Source: Cryptomeria japonica (taxonomy: Eukaryota; Streptophyta; Pinopsida; Cupressales; Cupressaceae). Taken from it: a DNA stretch of 64,000 nucleotides. Made by a program: the position numbers and the translations under genes. Below are positions 47,383-58,965 of this stretch, piece after piece. The DNA lies in assembly GCF_030272615.1 (NCBI RefSeq), contig NC_081406.1, forward strand, positions 214,183,497 through 214,247,496, given 5' to 3'. The notes under the pieces are model-generated. The model saw nothing but the letters and a program-made list of their open reading frames with translations. It made no database searches and was not told the origin of the DNA. Numbering within the stretch: position 1 is the first letter of the stretch; the number at the start of each line of letters is the position of its first letter.

Positions 47383-48154
47383 TAATGCAGGAGCATCCTC
47401 GGTTCTTGGCAATCTTGCATCAACCAAAAAAATTTATTTTCAGTTTGTTTTCTGATTTGCAGTTTCAACATTTCTTTTTACATTTTCTTTCATTTTCTCC
47501 CTAGATCTTGTGGAGATCATGAACATGATCATCTTCCTTATTGCTAAACCATGGTATGTTTGGATAATTTTATGACAATTTATCACTTCTGGATTCCAAG
47601 ACAGTTTTCTAGCTTAGAACACCAGAGCCGCTTGGACCTATTTTTTTCTAGTGAATCTTGTGGATTCTTTCCATAGCTAACAGAGCCCTAGTTCATTGTT
47701 TCCAATGTTCCTTGGTGTGCGGCCAACCTTCCCTCTGATCTAAATTTCATCATTTGGATTTTTGGGAGGAAACTCTTTGGTAAAGGTTGGCTTAGTGGTT
47801 TTACATGTTTGATCTTGTTCTTCGACATTTGATCCATCTTGGATTGACCTAGATCCTAGACTATATAAATCAATTTAATTTAGAATCTTAAATCATCATG
47901 AAGAATATATAAGACATTTCTTAAGATTTAGAGGTCCGGAGTTGACCGATTCTTTAGTTGGGCATGTATGTAGCAAGCCAATGAGCTGAATATTGTAAAA
48001 TGAATGTTACTAGCTATTTGTAATCAATTTTTAGGATCTAATTCATTCATTTCCACATTGCCTCCATAATCTTGTCCTTCTTTTTTTGTGTTTACTCTTG
48101 TTGCATGGTCTGGATAGATCTCATTGAGGTCCCTCCTAATCAGTGACTGCATCA
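47383..48154 (+). repeat. 3' LTR of Gypsy F
   Basis: 772 bp, TAATGCAGGAGCATCCTC to GTGACTGCATCA. Differences from the 5' LTR are scattered substitutions and a few short deletions. Confidence 0.9.
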
Positions 48155-48480
48155 GTCCATCACAGAGTCACTCAACATGACATCGCCCATCATGGAGTCT
48201 CTCAACATGGCGTCCACCATGGTTACTCCCATGAGTGGAGGAGAAACACAAGTACAAAGAATACATCATGAATTCTCTCAACATGATGTTGTAATGGAGT
48301 CTCTCAATACGACATCCACCATGGCTACTCCTAGAGGGTAGAAAGACAAGGGATTTCATCTCAAATTTCTCTGTCATAGAGAAAAAAAATACATTATAAG
48401 GGCTTTCACCTCATACTTCTCTATCACAAGGAAATATACACTAACAAGGGCTTTTACCTCATACTTCTCCATCACAAAAA
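48155..48480. repeat. Tandem repeats of element E (right part)
   Basis: More units of CATGGAGTCTCTCAACATGG type (48155-48320), then three copies of a second unit of about 55 bp, GGGCTTTCACCTCATACTTCT with a following ATCACA segment (48355-48480). Both arrays belong to the 3' part of element E. Confidence 0.75.
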
Positions 48481-48499
48481 TATATATTACAACAAATCT

Positions 48500-49740
48500 T
48501 CATGATGATGTGGCTCCCTCTAAAGATCCAAGCTCTTGCATCAACCTCCTGACCTCCTTGTCCAAGATTGCCTACAATGCTTGCCTTAGAGGCATGGTTT
48601 CCAAAGCACATTCTCTATCTCAAAATATTTTAATCGATCATAAAGAAAATCATTAGAGAAGCAAGAAAGGACAAAACAAAGAAATAAAGGTAGCAAAAGA
48701 TCAACACAAAAGACAATAGCCAGAGAAAAGTATAGCAAAAGACCAGCAAGATACTGGCACACCTAAAACAAAACTAGAACATCTAGGAGAAAATATTTAT
48801 GGTCTCCTCAGTATCCTTGACAAGCATCATCATTGCATTTGTTTCCTCTTTAAGGTCTTTTCTTTCCTGCACTTGTTGATTACCTTTAGTCTTCAACTCC
48901 AACTCTTTAGCATTTTGCATAGTTCTATGTCTGGAAGAATGCTGGACAGAGCTAGAACCCGACTCATCATCAACAATCAAATTATCTTTGTTTTGCTTAT
49001 CCTTCTCTAGGCAGGAAACCAACACATTCATATTTTGAGAAGTCACCTTCATCACAACCAAGCTATACTCCATGATTTTCCTCAGAGCACTTTGTTTTTT
49101 GAACCTTGTTGTTTATCAGTTCATAATCAAAGTCACCCTTTCTTTGAGAGTCCTCACCACATCCTCTAGGTGCTTCACATCTCCCTTTATGATCTCACCC
49201 TTCGACTAGTCGGGAATATCTTTTTCATCCTCTACTTCACTATTATTCTAATAATTTTCCTCTTTTCCTTTAACATTAATATCCTTAACCACATTATCAA
49301 TTTTGAGCTCCAACTCTCTCTATTTTTCCTAAATGTTGGTAATATTATCAACCACCCACTTCTGGAACTTAAAAATTTTAGAGAGTTATTTCTAACAACA
49401 TTCATAATAGTATCTGTAACCTCCATGTCCTCGGTAGAATCCTCAGGCCTAGGGTTGCCCTCCTCCATATTAATTTTAGCCTCATCCCTGTTGTCTATAT
49501 CATAGGGACTCTCCTTCTACTCTAACTCATCAAAATCCTCTTTACCTTGCTCATTATCATTGTCTCCTTTCTCACCCTCCACCTCCTTCTCCTACTCCTA
49601 CTCAGGATCGGTTGCCTCTTCAGCGTCTTCTTTAGCTTTCTTACTAACCCTATATTTATTTCAGGGGGAGGATTGGTAGAATCCTCATTAGACTCAGAAC
49701 TATCATCATCCTCAGAGATATGGGCACTCTCCACAAGGGG
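48500..49740 (-). pseudogene. Charged, coiled-coil-like ORF in element E
   Basis: Sense frames 49734-49522 (MESAHISEDDDSSESNEDS), then 49468-49232 and 49073-48783 (MEYSLVVMKVTSQNMNVLV, then KELELKTKGNQQVQERKDLK) are Glu/Asp/Lys-rich and separated by stops and shifts. I do not recognise a domain. The composition and its hydrophobic tail-coding sequence recall the ORF1 region of some plant LINEs, but this is weak. Confidence 0.35.
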
Positions 49741-50336
49741 AACTCAAATTATGTTCTCCAAATTAAAAATCTACTATTCAACGTAATTAGCCAAAAGAAT
49801 GAATGATAATAGTCTCTTTATCTTGGATATGCAATAGCTGCTCCTAAAGGATCAATCCCTTTGCATGTGTCAATCAAGTTGAGTATAACAAGGCCTTGAT
49901 AACATGTTAAGCTAATATGGCAGACACTCTCTAGACCTCTATTTGAATTTTGATCTGTTGTATCATAAACCTTCAGTTCACCATAGAGGCCATCTAAGGA
50001 AGAGTATGACATACTTGATTGTCATTTTATATCAATAATAGTGCATTAAGTCTCTTTATGTTCTTTTGAATATAATAAACCAGATTGGAAATTATGGATC
50101 CAAGCAAAACTAGTACTTGAAGGATGAAAAAGTCCCCAATTGTTTTTATGTTGTTTGGCAACTTATGGAGTTCCTTCCAATAAATTCTTGAAGTCTCAAG
50201 GGAAAAACTAGTTGTTTCTCTTGCTAAAATAAATCCGTAGTGGTGAACAATTTTGCTTCAAACTGTAGATGACTGATTCTCACATCAAGAACCAAGTGTA
50301 GAAGACATTGAATTTTTCCTCTGTTCCTTTGAATTA
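49741..50336 (-). other. Sequence downstream of the PPR-DYW stop
   Basis: It follows the DYW stop in sense orientation and carries no further PPR motif. The 65-codon frame at 49818-50012 is not recognised. It may be captured 3' untranslated sequence of the PPR gene or part of element E. Confidence 0.4.
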
Positions 50337-50717
50337 TCAGCAGTAATCTCCACAAAAACACTTCCCATCCTTGAAATGGTGGAAGCAGTGTGTGTCTCTC
50401 AAAATAATTTCCCGATTGACAATCTTGGATATGAACTTGGTGGTAGTGTGGCAATCACCACGTACTCAGAGATTCTTTACAAAGTGGATAGTCATCCCTA
50501 GAGGCAAGCTAATAATACTGAAAGAAATGGCCAATTTCTCATTGTGGTGTCCAATAAGGTGTTGCTTCTTCTCTTCAATATCATGCAAGACAAAGTTTGT
50601 ATATGGTACATACCCTGTTGCCTTCATTTGTAATGCCAAAATTTCTAATGTTTTATGAATTTTCTCTATTTGTGGGTGTGTTTTGTCTCCTACAATAAAC
50701 TGATGCACCCTCTTTTG
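50337..50717 (-). pseudogene. PPR-DYW protein, C-terminal DYW domain (split piece)
   Basis: The sense frame reads HQFIVGDKTHPQIEKIHKTL, then GYVPYTNFVLHDIEEKKQHL, HNEKLAISFSIISLPLGMTI, stop, [40 protein letters not shown] and a TGA at 50339-50337. This is the E+/DYW end of a plant organelle RNA-editing-type PPR protein, with the HSE zinc-site region replaced by HNE. The last residue is Cys where DYW has Trp. Element C separates it from the PPR repeats at 58966-59929. Joining after removal of C and one TTTTG copy brings SGYS*IEVQ next to RVHQFIVGDKTHP, as in the family. Confidence 0.88.
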
Positions 50718-51630
50718 TGTTGTAATTCAATAACACTGAGAGGGGGGGTGAATTAGTGTTATACTAGAATTATCAATTTTACCCTTATTAAAACATGCAT
50801 ACACCAACCAGTATACCGGTACATATAGAATTCAAATAAGTAAAGGAACCAATAAGACAATCACATAAATGAACACCATAACACACATAATTTTACATGG
50901 AAAACCTCAAAGAGGAAAAAGCAAAATGGGCTTTGTGACCCACAATATCAATTCACTGGCCATATGAGGAGATATTATAAAATATAGGGGCCTGCACTTG
51001 CAGGAAGGCTTACAACATAGAGCACACTACTCAATCACAAAAGGAACCTCATTGACTACATACAAATCCAAACTACAATCTGGAGAAATGATTGAACTAC
51101 AAAGATAACATCTTCCATGTCTGAATACAGTTCTGGTTAAGCTTTGTTTGTTTCGGTCTGAAACCATAAACCCTTTACTAGAATACCCCTTACATAAGTA
51201 CCCTCACATACATGATCTCTCTGATATATTTCGTATTACATAACATTCATATTTGCATCCATACCATATTCATCACCTATCAAAATGATCTAACCAACTG
51301 ATCTATATACCCTTTACAATTTATCATGCCTTATGTCAGCTTACAAATATATTTACAATATAAATATACATGTCAGCTAGATAACATAAATACATGAATA
51401 TCAAAAACAATTGTCAATGTCGGATCTAGAATATGTCGGCCTCCAATGTTGATAACCTGATTCTAGACCATGTCGGCCTGCATTGCCGATACCCTAAGAA
51501 TTCTTTTCAACCAGCCAGTGAAGTGCCTACCAATACATAGCTAACCCAAAATCTGAAGCTGAAATAAACTACCATGTTGCCATCAATGACAGCATAGTGA
51601 AACCATCCAATTAAATGCCAATTTCTAACA
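50718..51630 (-). repeat. 3' LTR of element C
   Basis: 913 bp, plus-strand TGTTGTAATTCAATAAC to CAATTTCTAACA. Closely matches 58034-58960. It includes the tract CTGAGAGGGGGGGTGAATTAG shared in form with the Copia LTRs. Confidence 0.92.
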
Positions 51631-51645
51631 ATCTCCCTCTTTGGC
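51631..51645 (-). promoter_or_regulatory. Polypurine tract of element C
   Basis: CCAAAGAGGGAGAT in element orientation directly abuts the 3' LTR. It is nearly the same as the PPT of Copia element 2 at 9707. Confidence 0.82.
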
Positions 51646-51921
51646 ATTAATGGCAACACTCATGTGAAAAATGGTCATGGTTTCCAACTGTCGATTTCAT
51701 CCAGAACCTACTCCACTTGAGCTGAATATTCATCTATGATCATAATTAGAAATACTCCATATCTCCATATCTCCCCCTAATGTATACAACTCCCTTTTTA
51801 TTTTTCACATCTATATCACTCCCCCTCTGACATCAATACCATCAAAATTCCAAAAACAATACCAAAAATCTAAAACTAGGATGAAGAATGAAAGATATTG
51901 TACAATGAATATCCCAAAAAT

Positions 51922-53828
51922 ACCTTATCGGAGCTTAATATATTTGAAAATTTCCAAATAGGCCTTCTCCAAAATCTCTAGATAAGTATCCCAACTAGAT
52001 TTGAAAGTGTCGTAAAAATATACAAGTCCATTTAGCATATGTGCAAATGACTCTTTCTCATTTAACTCTGTTGGTGTGGGCTTACCAACCATATCTATAC
52101 ACTTCTTCTTATGTACACTAAGTGAATCCAACCAAGGAAACACCAAACCTTAGAGACTTCTGGCTCTTCTTATGATTTTATCTTTTTCTTTCTCAAGAGC
52201 AGAAACTTGGTCTTCCAAAACCAAAATCTGACCATCAATGTATGTAGTCAATGAATTCAATCCATCAAAAGAATTGGCAATACCTACAATTATCTCCTGA
52301 GTTTCCTTAATCCTCTTATCCAAATTAACTGTAAGACAATCTATGTTACAACATACTCTATAAATATTTGTACACTGTTTTAAAGAATTATCTATCAATT
52401 TTAACTTTTCATTAATTTTTTTCCTTTCAGACTCAATCATTTGATCAAATTTAGCTCTCTTTTCCTGTGTGAACCTTTCTAGTGCTTGGCGGTTTGAAAT
52501 TTTCTGCAAGGATTGGAAATTCTTTGAAATGTGTTTCATGATTATCTTAAGCTTGCTAGATGGGCTCGCTTCATTTCCAAACTTGCACTCTGAGAGTAGT
52601 CTATGCAAAACACTAATAGACTGATCCATAACACCTTTATCCATAGATCCTTCCTTCAACATTTTCTGTGCAACCATCATCATGAGTTCAGTAGGACTAA
52701 TCTCAGTTATGCTTTTCTTTATAACCTGCGAGGTGTCAATTGACAACAATGATAGACTAACTACTGGTTCCCTATCAGATTCCTCTTTCTTCTCCTCTAA
52801 TGATTTAACCTTTGTAGCTTCCTCACTTTCACTGGTGGCTTTGCCACTTGGTGCAATCTTAGTAACTGTCGGTTCCTCCCTAGGAACTGTAACCTCATCC
52901 TATACATCTGTATCTAGAGGACTATTGTCCTCAACATTAGTATCCTATACATTATCAACCTTTACGCTCTCTATATTTGTTGGTACCTTAGGATTTTTTT
53001 GTACATTTGTATTTACCTGGGGCTTAATTTCCACTATCTTAATGTTTTTCAAAATTGAGGGTGAAGTACCCATAATACCCTTTCCTTTCCCTTCAACCGG
53101 GATGTCTACAGTATCTTTCTTAGATTCTGGTGAAGTATAAAAACCACAGTTCTCTTTAGTGAACTTAACCCATTCCTTATGGGTCTCCTTGATTATCTCA
53201 TTTACTCTTTCTAACATAAGACTGGTTATTCTATGTTTGTTGTTAAAGATTTTCCTATCTGCCACCTCAAGTGTCTTATCCATCTCCTTTGGAGCAATAG
53301 AAACACAAACATATAACAACTCTTGTATATTTATATGCTTGTCATCTTGCATTGCTGATAGTCTTCTAGCATCTAACATATCATACAACTATGCAGGTAT
53401 TTGGTTTTCAATTTCTATCAAGGCTTTCTTATAAATATCCAAATATAACAAAATTGCTTCCTCTAGTTCTCTTTTTTCATCATTCTCTAAATGCTCATTA
53501 TAAAATTGTACCTTCTTTAACATACCATCTTTTGTAATCTCATCAACTAATTCTGCACATGTTTTTGGTGGAATGATAGTTATATTACCAGATTCAATTT
53601 CCAGATCAATGTCATCCTTCTTCTTTCTCCTTCTAGTACCGGATGGGGGTGAAGGTATCTCTTTTGTTGCTTTATTCTATTTGGGTACCCTAATAGTAAC
53701 TTTCCTAACCAGTTGCTTCTTAGCCTCTACCTTAGTTTCTTCAATTTTCCTCCTTATTACCCTTTTGAATGTCATGGGTGTGTCATCCTCAAATGTAGAC
53801 TTTGTTGCAATAGGTTCAATAAATAATT
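51922..53828 (-). pseudogene. Element C long ORF, C-terminal part
   Basis: Sense frame continues from 55202-56503 after the solo LTR is removed: VFIEPIATKSTFEDD, then Lys/Glu-rich sequence. Open pieces: 53388-52945, 52749-52150 (199 codons, heptad-like, with KEKDKIIRRARSL at the end) and 52146-51925, separated mostly by single TAG/TAA stops in one frame. It contains ETQEIIVGIANSFDGLNS and NLDKRIKE-type helical segments, and a Ser/Thr/Pro/Glu-rich middle. No enzyme motif was recognised. Together with the N-terminal part, the product would be about 1050-1080 residues. Confidence 0.6.
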
Positions 53829-55201
53829 TGATGGTATGATGAAAGAACAAAGATTTGGTCAACTACTGAGAGGGGGTGTGAATAAGTAGATAGAAAAATT
53901 GATAAACTTCACCAATCTCAAAATCAATCTCTCAAAGTAAACTTAGAACTATCAATGCAATATCATTGTCAAGCTAAACCGGTTGACTGTTACAATAGAT
54001 TAACAGTAAACAACTTGAAACTCACAAACATCCAAATACTTTTACTGACATAAGTAAAACTTTATTTCATGTTGCTCCTGGGTATCATGACTTATCAAAG
54101 TGGATTAAGTAGTTAAGAAAATCAACCATAGAAAACATAACCACAAAAACATTCACCATTTGACATAATATTTTTGATGTGGAAACCCAAATGGGAAAAA
54201 CCATGGTGAGATGAGACTCACAAGATAACTATCTGAAGTCTTTTGAAGTTTGCCTTGATAGGAGCCAAGCCTATTAAAGCTTTTACAAAAAGTCTTGTTA
54301 AGAACAGATCCTGTTAGGGACCACCCGATTAAGGGATTGACTATAATGCCTTGTTAGAAGCAATACCCTTGAGGAGTAACCTTTGTAAAGGATTTAGAAT
54401 CCAAGCTAATGGATCGCCTTGTTAGAGGATTTGAATAGCACTAAGCTTGTTAGAGCTTACCCGGTTAGGAGATTTAACTGCTATAATTGTTAGAAAATAA
54501 CAGGGGTTTGCTGATCTGTTTGAATAGAACTTCACTTGCTTGTTCAGATGCTTTTCATGCTCATATCTGCCTTTAGTCAAACTATAGATGCATCGTCCGA
54601 TTAGGCAACCACACACTCAACAAAAAATTTGCCAACTCTGAAACTAAAAAAATCATCAACCTTATAAACAAATCAACTAGGTCAGTAACACAACAAAAAC
54701 CTAATTCACATAGAGATTACAAACAAGTCAATTCAAGTATGATCATTGGATTACATAACAATCTCTACGCATCATTCAAGAAAGCCTCGACCACTCCTTG
54801 ATCACCACTTCATTGAATTTAGTAACTCATCATGTGCTTTGCATTACATGCAATATACTTACTCATTCCCAAGACAAAAACCATTACGTCAATGTGCCAA
54901 AAACACTTTGAAACTCTCTTCATACAATATGCATATGTGTCATAATCATTACCACTCACCATCAGATCATAAACCAATATAACCAATTCACCAGACTTAA
55001 TCAGTTAGGGTTTATCAAATCAACAGGTAGGGTTTACTAGTTCACTCCACAAACTTACCTACTAGTTACTGTTTCCTTTCACTAGCTCTTCCTACCGGTT
55101 ACAAAACAACATTACAACAATATCATTACCTCATTACTGGTTAATTGACATCAATGACAACATAACATTTCATTAATTCAATCTTCATGCAAATGCCAAA
55201 A
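53829..55201 (-). mobile_element. Solo LTR D inside the long ORF of element C
   Basis: 1373 bp, plus-strand TGATGGTATGATGAAAG to GCAAATGCCAAAA. It is the same family as 36936-38326, in reverse orientation. Flanks are TAATT (53824-53828) and TACTT (55202-55206), a 5-bp duplication with one mismatch. Removing it and one duplicate restores a continuous reading phase in the surrounding ORF, which supports the borders. Confidence 0.82.
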
Positions 55202-56503
55202 TACTTATGGTTGTTTTCTCTTCTTTCCTTTCTTTGAGATAGCATCAATCAATGCTTTGATGTCCTATGAAACCTTCTCAACAAACTGACTTGTCTTTCC
55301 TTCATGTTTCTCTCTCTTCTTCCAGTTGAACTCAGTTTCAACCTCTTGGGTCTTCTTCTTAGCAGTGCTGAAGGTTTTTATAGTTTCATTTATCGGTGCA
55401 TCAATTAACATCTGTGCATAACCATCAAGGATTTGTGGATCAACTTCATAGCCAATCTCCTCAATCTAGATCTTCTGGTGTTTGACCGCTTCCATGAGTG
55501 TTTCATCTTTCTTAACCATGAAACATGTGTCAGTTGAGTATTTCTCAACAATGTGCTTTGGAACCATCATCCTAGAATTCATAGCCTTTTGAAATGCTTT
55601 AAAATATCCCCATAATTTGTCATCTCTTTGATTTCCCGATGAAGCAATTGATTGTTTCAGTTGCCTTCCTACTGAGATATCAAATGCCCATTGTCTCTTC
55701 CGAAAACTGAGAGTCTCATTGATGAAAATAGGCATTAAATAGACAATTAGGTTACCATATCGAAAAGTCCTCTTCTTTTCTCCTTTAATCTTTCTTAGGT
55801 TAGTCAATAGTTCATGTAACATACAACCACATAGATCTATCTTCTCATTCTCCCTCATCATCTTATAAGCTACATAAATGCAAGAGCTAAAAATAGAATT
55901 CAATCAATTTGATCATGTTACCTTGTAACCGAATACCATGCTTTTGAATCTGATGTATGTATCAGTGATAGTACTGATTCTCATTTACCACCTATCTGAT
56001 GTTGCATCAGTAATCTTGTTGACGTGATCATTCAAATTTTTCTTCTCTAGACATTGTCCAACCTGTGGTAAACTGGTGATTGCCCTGATGGTCTCCTTTG
56101 TAATCTTATAAGGTCTATCTAACTACATAAACTCTCCATGCACTATGCTCAAAACATACCTAACAATTTCATCTTTGAATTCTAGAATATCCTGAATATC
56201 GGTAAACCCTATATCAACAATATGTTGGTATTTAGGTTTAATCTTTCCATAATCTCCCATTAACTCCTTCATGTACATTCTCTTGATATCAATTGTTTCC
56301 AAATCCTCAATATGATAGTGGATATAAGCTCTTACATCTTTGACATACACAACTCATTCCAAGACATGAGAAAAAGCTCCAAATGAATCGTCTAGGGTAG
56401 CCACATGCGGATATACCTTGAAAATCAGCCTAGGACAATCCTTGAACTCAACTATAGTTAGATTTGCAACAAAGATAGGGACAAATGATGATCTCACTTC
56501 CAT
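55202..56503 (-). pseudogene. Element C long ORF, N-terminal part
   Basis: ATG at 56503 (MEVRSSFVPIFVANLTIVEF). Pieces: YVKDVRAYIHYHIEDLETID (56350-56123, ending YVLSIVHGEFM), then DRPYKITKETIRAITSLPQV, a stop, then 145 open codons at 55903-55466 with FRYGNLIVYLMPIFINETLS and KRQWAFDISVGRQLKQSIAS. A Lys-rich end, KKGKKRKQP, reaches the solo LTR, with a TAA at 55207-55205 inside the duplication. ITKETIRAITSLPQVG recalls the ETI.xITGLP pattern of the putative plant transposon proteins, a guess from memory. Function unknown. Confidence 0.6.
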
Positions 56504-56859
56504 GATTCAAGATAAATACCCGTGAATTGTTGTCGGTGAAAAACCTTAAACACCCCTTCTAATCGCTAGTGAAATCACTAAAGAAGATATTTGATCGCTC
56601 TGAATCACCCTTAATCACTATGAATGCAAGGTGATCAGAAATGAAGTAGATTCAACCTTTTATCCTACAAGGAAAACCCTAAACTTTCATTGACATCATT
56701 GAATTCCGATGGAAGATACTGGATCTTGGTTAAACATCTCCATGCCGGATGAGCATATCCAATATTTGGAACATATTTCATAACATCTTCCCAGGGCATA
56801 TGCAGCATCTTCATGAATTTTTCCTACCCCTAAGGAATCTTCCTTAGTTACCAGTTGAG
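56504..56859 (-). other. Spacer between the two ORFs of element C
   Basis: It lies after the gag-like ORF in sense orientation and shows no conserved motif. It may contain a splice site or a start context for the long ORF. No LTR boundary is present, which argues that the long ORF belongs to element C and not to a second element. Confidence 0.45.
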
Positions 56860-58016
56860 CTTCCTACTGGTGTAGGAATAACCTCCTCTGCTAGATAAGT
56901 AACTAGAGCATTACCATCTACTGATTGTTCTTCATTCTTCCTGACCCATCTCTGGATATGATCTTGTCAGATTTCATTAACCTTTTCTTCCCCTTTCTCA
57001 TTTGATCCTCCATTACCAATCAGTGAATTTCTGCTTCTACAGAATTTAGCAATATGTCTAGCCTCATTACATGCATAACATGTAACATTGTTCTTTTGAA
57101 TTGCTTTGCTAAAACTGGTATAATTGCTTGATCTGCATTGATTAGCCATATGTCCAAATTATACACATGCATAAAACTTAACATTCATTCTGTAATCTTT
57201 TGTCTTATTCCCATACTTATTACATTTATAATATTGACTAGGAAAAGAATCAGGGTTCTGATTTGCTTTGTTTCTACATTGCCTAGCCATGTGACCAAAT
57301 TGATTACAAACAAAACATCTACCATTAAATTTATAAGAATTAAACTTCCTTATAGGTTCCTTATGGTTTTGATCTTCATTTGTAGTATTGGAACTCTATC
57401 CTTTGTCAAAGCCAAGTTCACTGAAATCTCCATTCTGCCTTTGTCTCTTCAATAACTCATCTAGCTGAGCTAAACTAATCTTGATTTTTTCTTTATACTC
57501 ACTTGCAATAGTCAAATCATCTCTCAAAATTATCATTTATCTCTCAAGCTCTTGTTCATTACTCTGGTATTGTACTAAATCTATTCTCAACATATCATTC
57601 TCATGAACCAACGTGCCACATTCTTCAAATTTATTCTTTAGAGAGATAGAAAGATTTTGTTCCTTTTTTTTCTAGTCTTTAATCTCCTTAGACATTCTCA
57701 TGGTTATAGCTTTCATTTCATTTCTCATGACCATGTTCTCCTGACTCAGCTTCTGACATTGTTCCTTAAGTGCATCTTTCTCTTCATCATCCTGATTTTG
57801 CAAAAGGTCCTTTCTCCTAGCTTGAACAAATGACAACCTCTTCTATACGACAAGAATGAATTCCTTAGAAAAATTCAATTCATCTTGCAGCTTTAAGTTC
57901 TTCATCCTTTCAGCATCATAATCTTTAAGTGCCATCTCAAGTTGCTTTTCCAAACCCATATCCATGGATTTTAGATTTAGGATCTTCCTCAAGCTATTAA
58001 ACTTCCTCTGAGGCAT
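56860..58016 (-). pseudogene. Element C gag-like ORF: coiled coil and zinc knuckles
   Basis: ATG at 58016 (MPQRKFNSLRKIL) starts just after the PBS. A long coiled-coil-like region follows (58016-57480; LEKQLEMALKDYDAERMKNL, KLQDELNFSKEFI, then EEKDALKEQCQKLSQEN). Four knuckles come next: CFVCNQFGHMARQC, a degenerate CYKCNKYGNKTKDY, FYACV*FGHMANQC, and CYACNEARHIAKFC (57360-57010). Several stops break it. A nucleocapsid-like RNA-binding gag is the best reading; multiple knuckles are more than the single one in Copia elements 1 and 2. Confidence 0.75.
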
Positions 58017-58017
58017 A

Positions 58018-58031
58018 AGGCTTTGATACGA
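58018..58031 (-). promoter_or_regulatory. Primer binding site of element C
   Basis: TTCGTATCAAAGCCT-like sequence just inside the 5' LTR in element orientation. It differs from the Copia 2 PBS by one base (TGGTATC to CGTATC context). It overlaps the predicted gag-like start region by only a few bases. Confidence 0.75.
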
Positions 58032-58033
58032 AT

Positions 58034-58960
58034 TGTTGGAATCCAATAACACTGAGAGGGGGGTGGTGAATTAGTGTTATAACAGAATTTCCAATTTTAC
58101 CCTTCTTAAAACATGCATACACCAACCAGTATATCGATACATAAAAAAATGAAAGAAGTAAAGCAACCAGTAAGACAATCACATAAATAAACACCATAAC
58201 ACACAAAATTATATGTGGAAAACCTCAAAGAGGAAAAAAAATAGTGGGATTTGTGACCCACAATATCAATTGACTGGCAATATGAAGAGATATTACAAAG
58301 TATAGGGGCCTACACTTGCAGGAAGGCTTAAAACCTAGATCACACTGCTTAATCACAAAAGGAGCCTCATTGAATACATACAAATCCAAACTACAATCCA
58401 AAGAAATGATTGAACTGTAAAGATAAAATCTTCTATTATTGAATACAGTTTTGGTTAAGTTCTATTTGTTCTAGTCTAAAACCGTAAACCCTTTACCAGA
58501 ATACCCCTTACATAAGTATTCTCACATACATGATCTCTATGATATATTTTGCATTACATAACATCCATATTTGCATCCATACCATATTCATCACCTATCA
58601 AAATGATCTAACCAAATGACCTATATACCCTTTACAATTTATCATGATTTATGTCAGCTTACAAATATATTTACAATATGAATATACATGTCGGCTAGAT
58701 AACATAAATACATGAAGATCAAAAAAAATTATCAATGTCTGATCCAAAAGATGTCAGCCTCCAATGTCGATAACTTGATTATAAAGCATGTTGGCCTGCA
58801 TTGCTGGTAACCTCAGAATTCCTCTCAACCTACCGATGCCAGTATTGGTGAAGTGCCTGTCGATACACAACTAACCCAAAATATGAAGCCGGAATAAACT
58901 GCCATGTTGCCATCAATGATAACATAGTGAAACCAACCAATTGAGTGTCAATTGCCAACA
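58034..58960 (-). repeat. 5' LTR of element C
   Basis: 927 bp, plus-strand TGTTGGAATCCAATAAC to CAATTGCCAACA. It is the undisturbed partner of 50718-51630. Confidence 0.92.
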
Positions 58961-58965
58961 TTTTG

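Larger units (their letters stand above)
41868..48154 (+). mobile_element. Gypsy chromovirus F, full length, nested in E
   Basis: LTRs 41868-42662 and 47383-48154, PBS at about 42665 (GAGGTATCAGAGCG), gag-PR-RT-RNaseH-INT-chromodomain on the plus strand, and GAGGGACTAAATTTTTC near the 3' LTR as a degenerate PPT. The element sits inside the tandem repeat array of E (same array on both sides). I could not settle an exact target duplication. Numerous stops and frameshifts make it inactive. Confidence 0.92.
50718..58960 (-). mobile_element. LTR element C without visible pol, nested in the PPR sequence
   Basis: LTRs 50718-51630 and 58034-58960, exact duplication TTTTG at 50713-50717 and 58961-58965, PBS at 58018-58031, PPT at 51631-51645. 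Sense order inside: coiled-coil plus zinc-knuckle ORF, spacer, long ORF of unknown function, PPT. No protease, RT, RNase H or integrase motif was found in 5.0 kb of interior after discounting the solo LTR at 53829-55201. LTR ends, PBS and PPT resemble Copia elements here, so it is probably mobilised by a Copia relative. Confidence 0.9.

Noticed and set aside
48783-49073. Charged ORF as a definite LINE ORF1
   Set aside because: Composition only; no RRM, zinc knuckle or neighbouring endonuclease/RT was seen.
52682-53140. Plus-strand 152-codon Ser/Thr/Phe-rich frame
   Set aside because: It is the antisense shadow of the element C long ORF; hydrophobic-looking because Lys/Glu codons read backwards as Phe/Leu.
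53829-56503. Solo LTR D plus the 55202-56503 ORF as one 3'-truncated element
   Set aside because: The ORF continues in phase on the other side of the LTR and no second LTR, PBS or border is present at 56504-56860, so the ORF belongs to element C.
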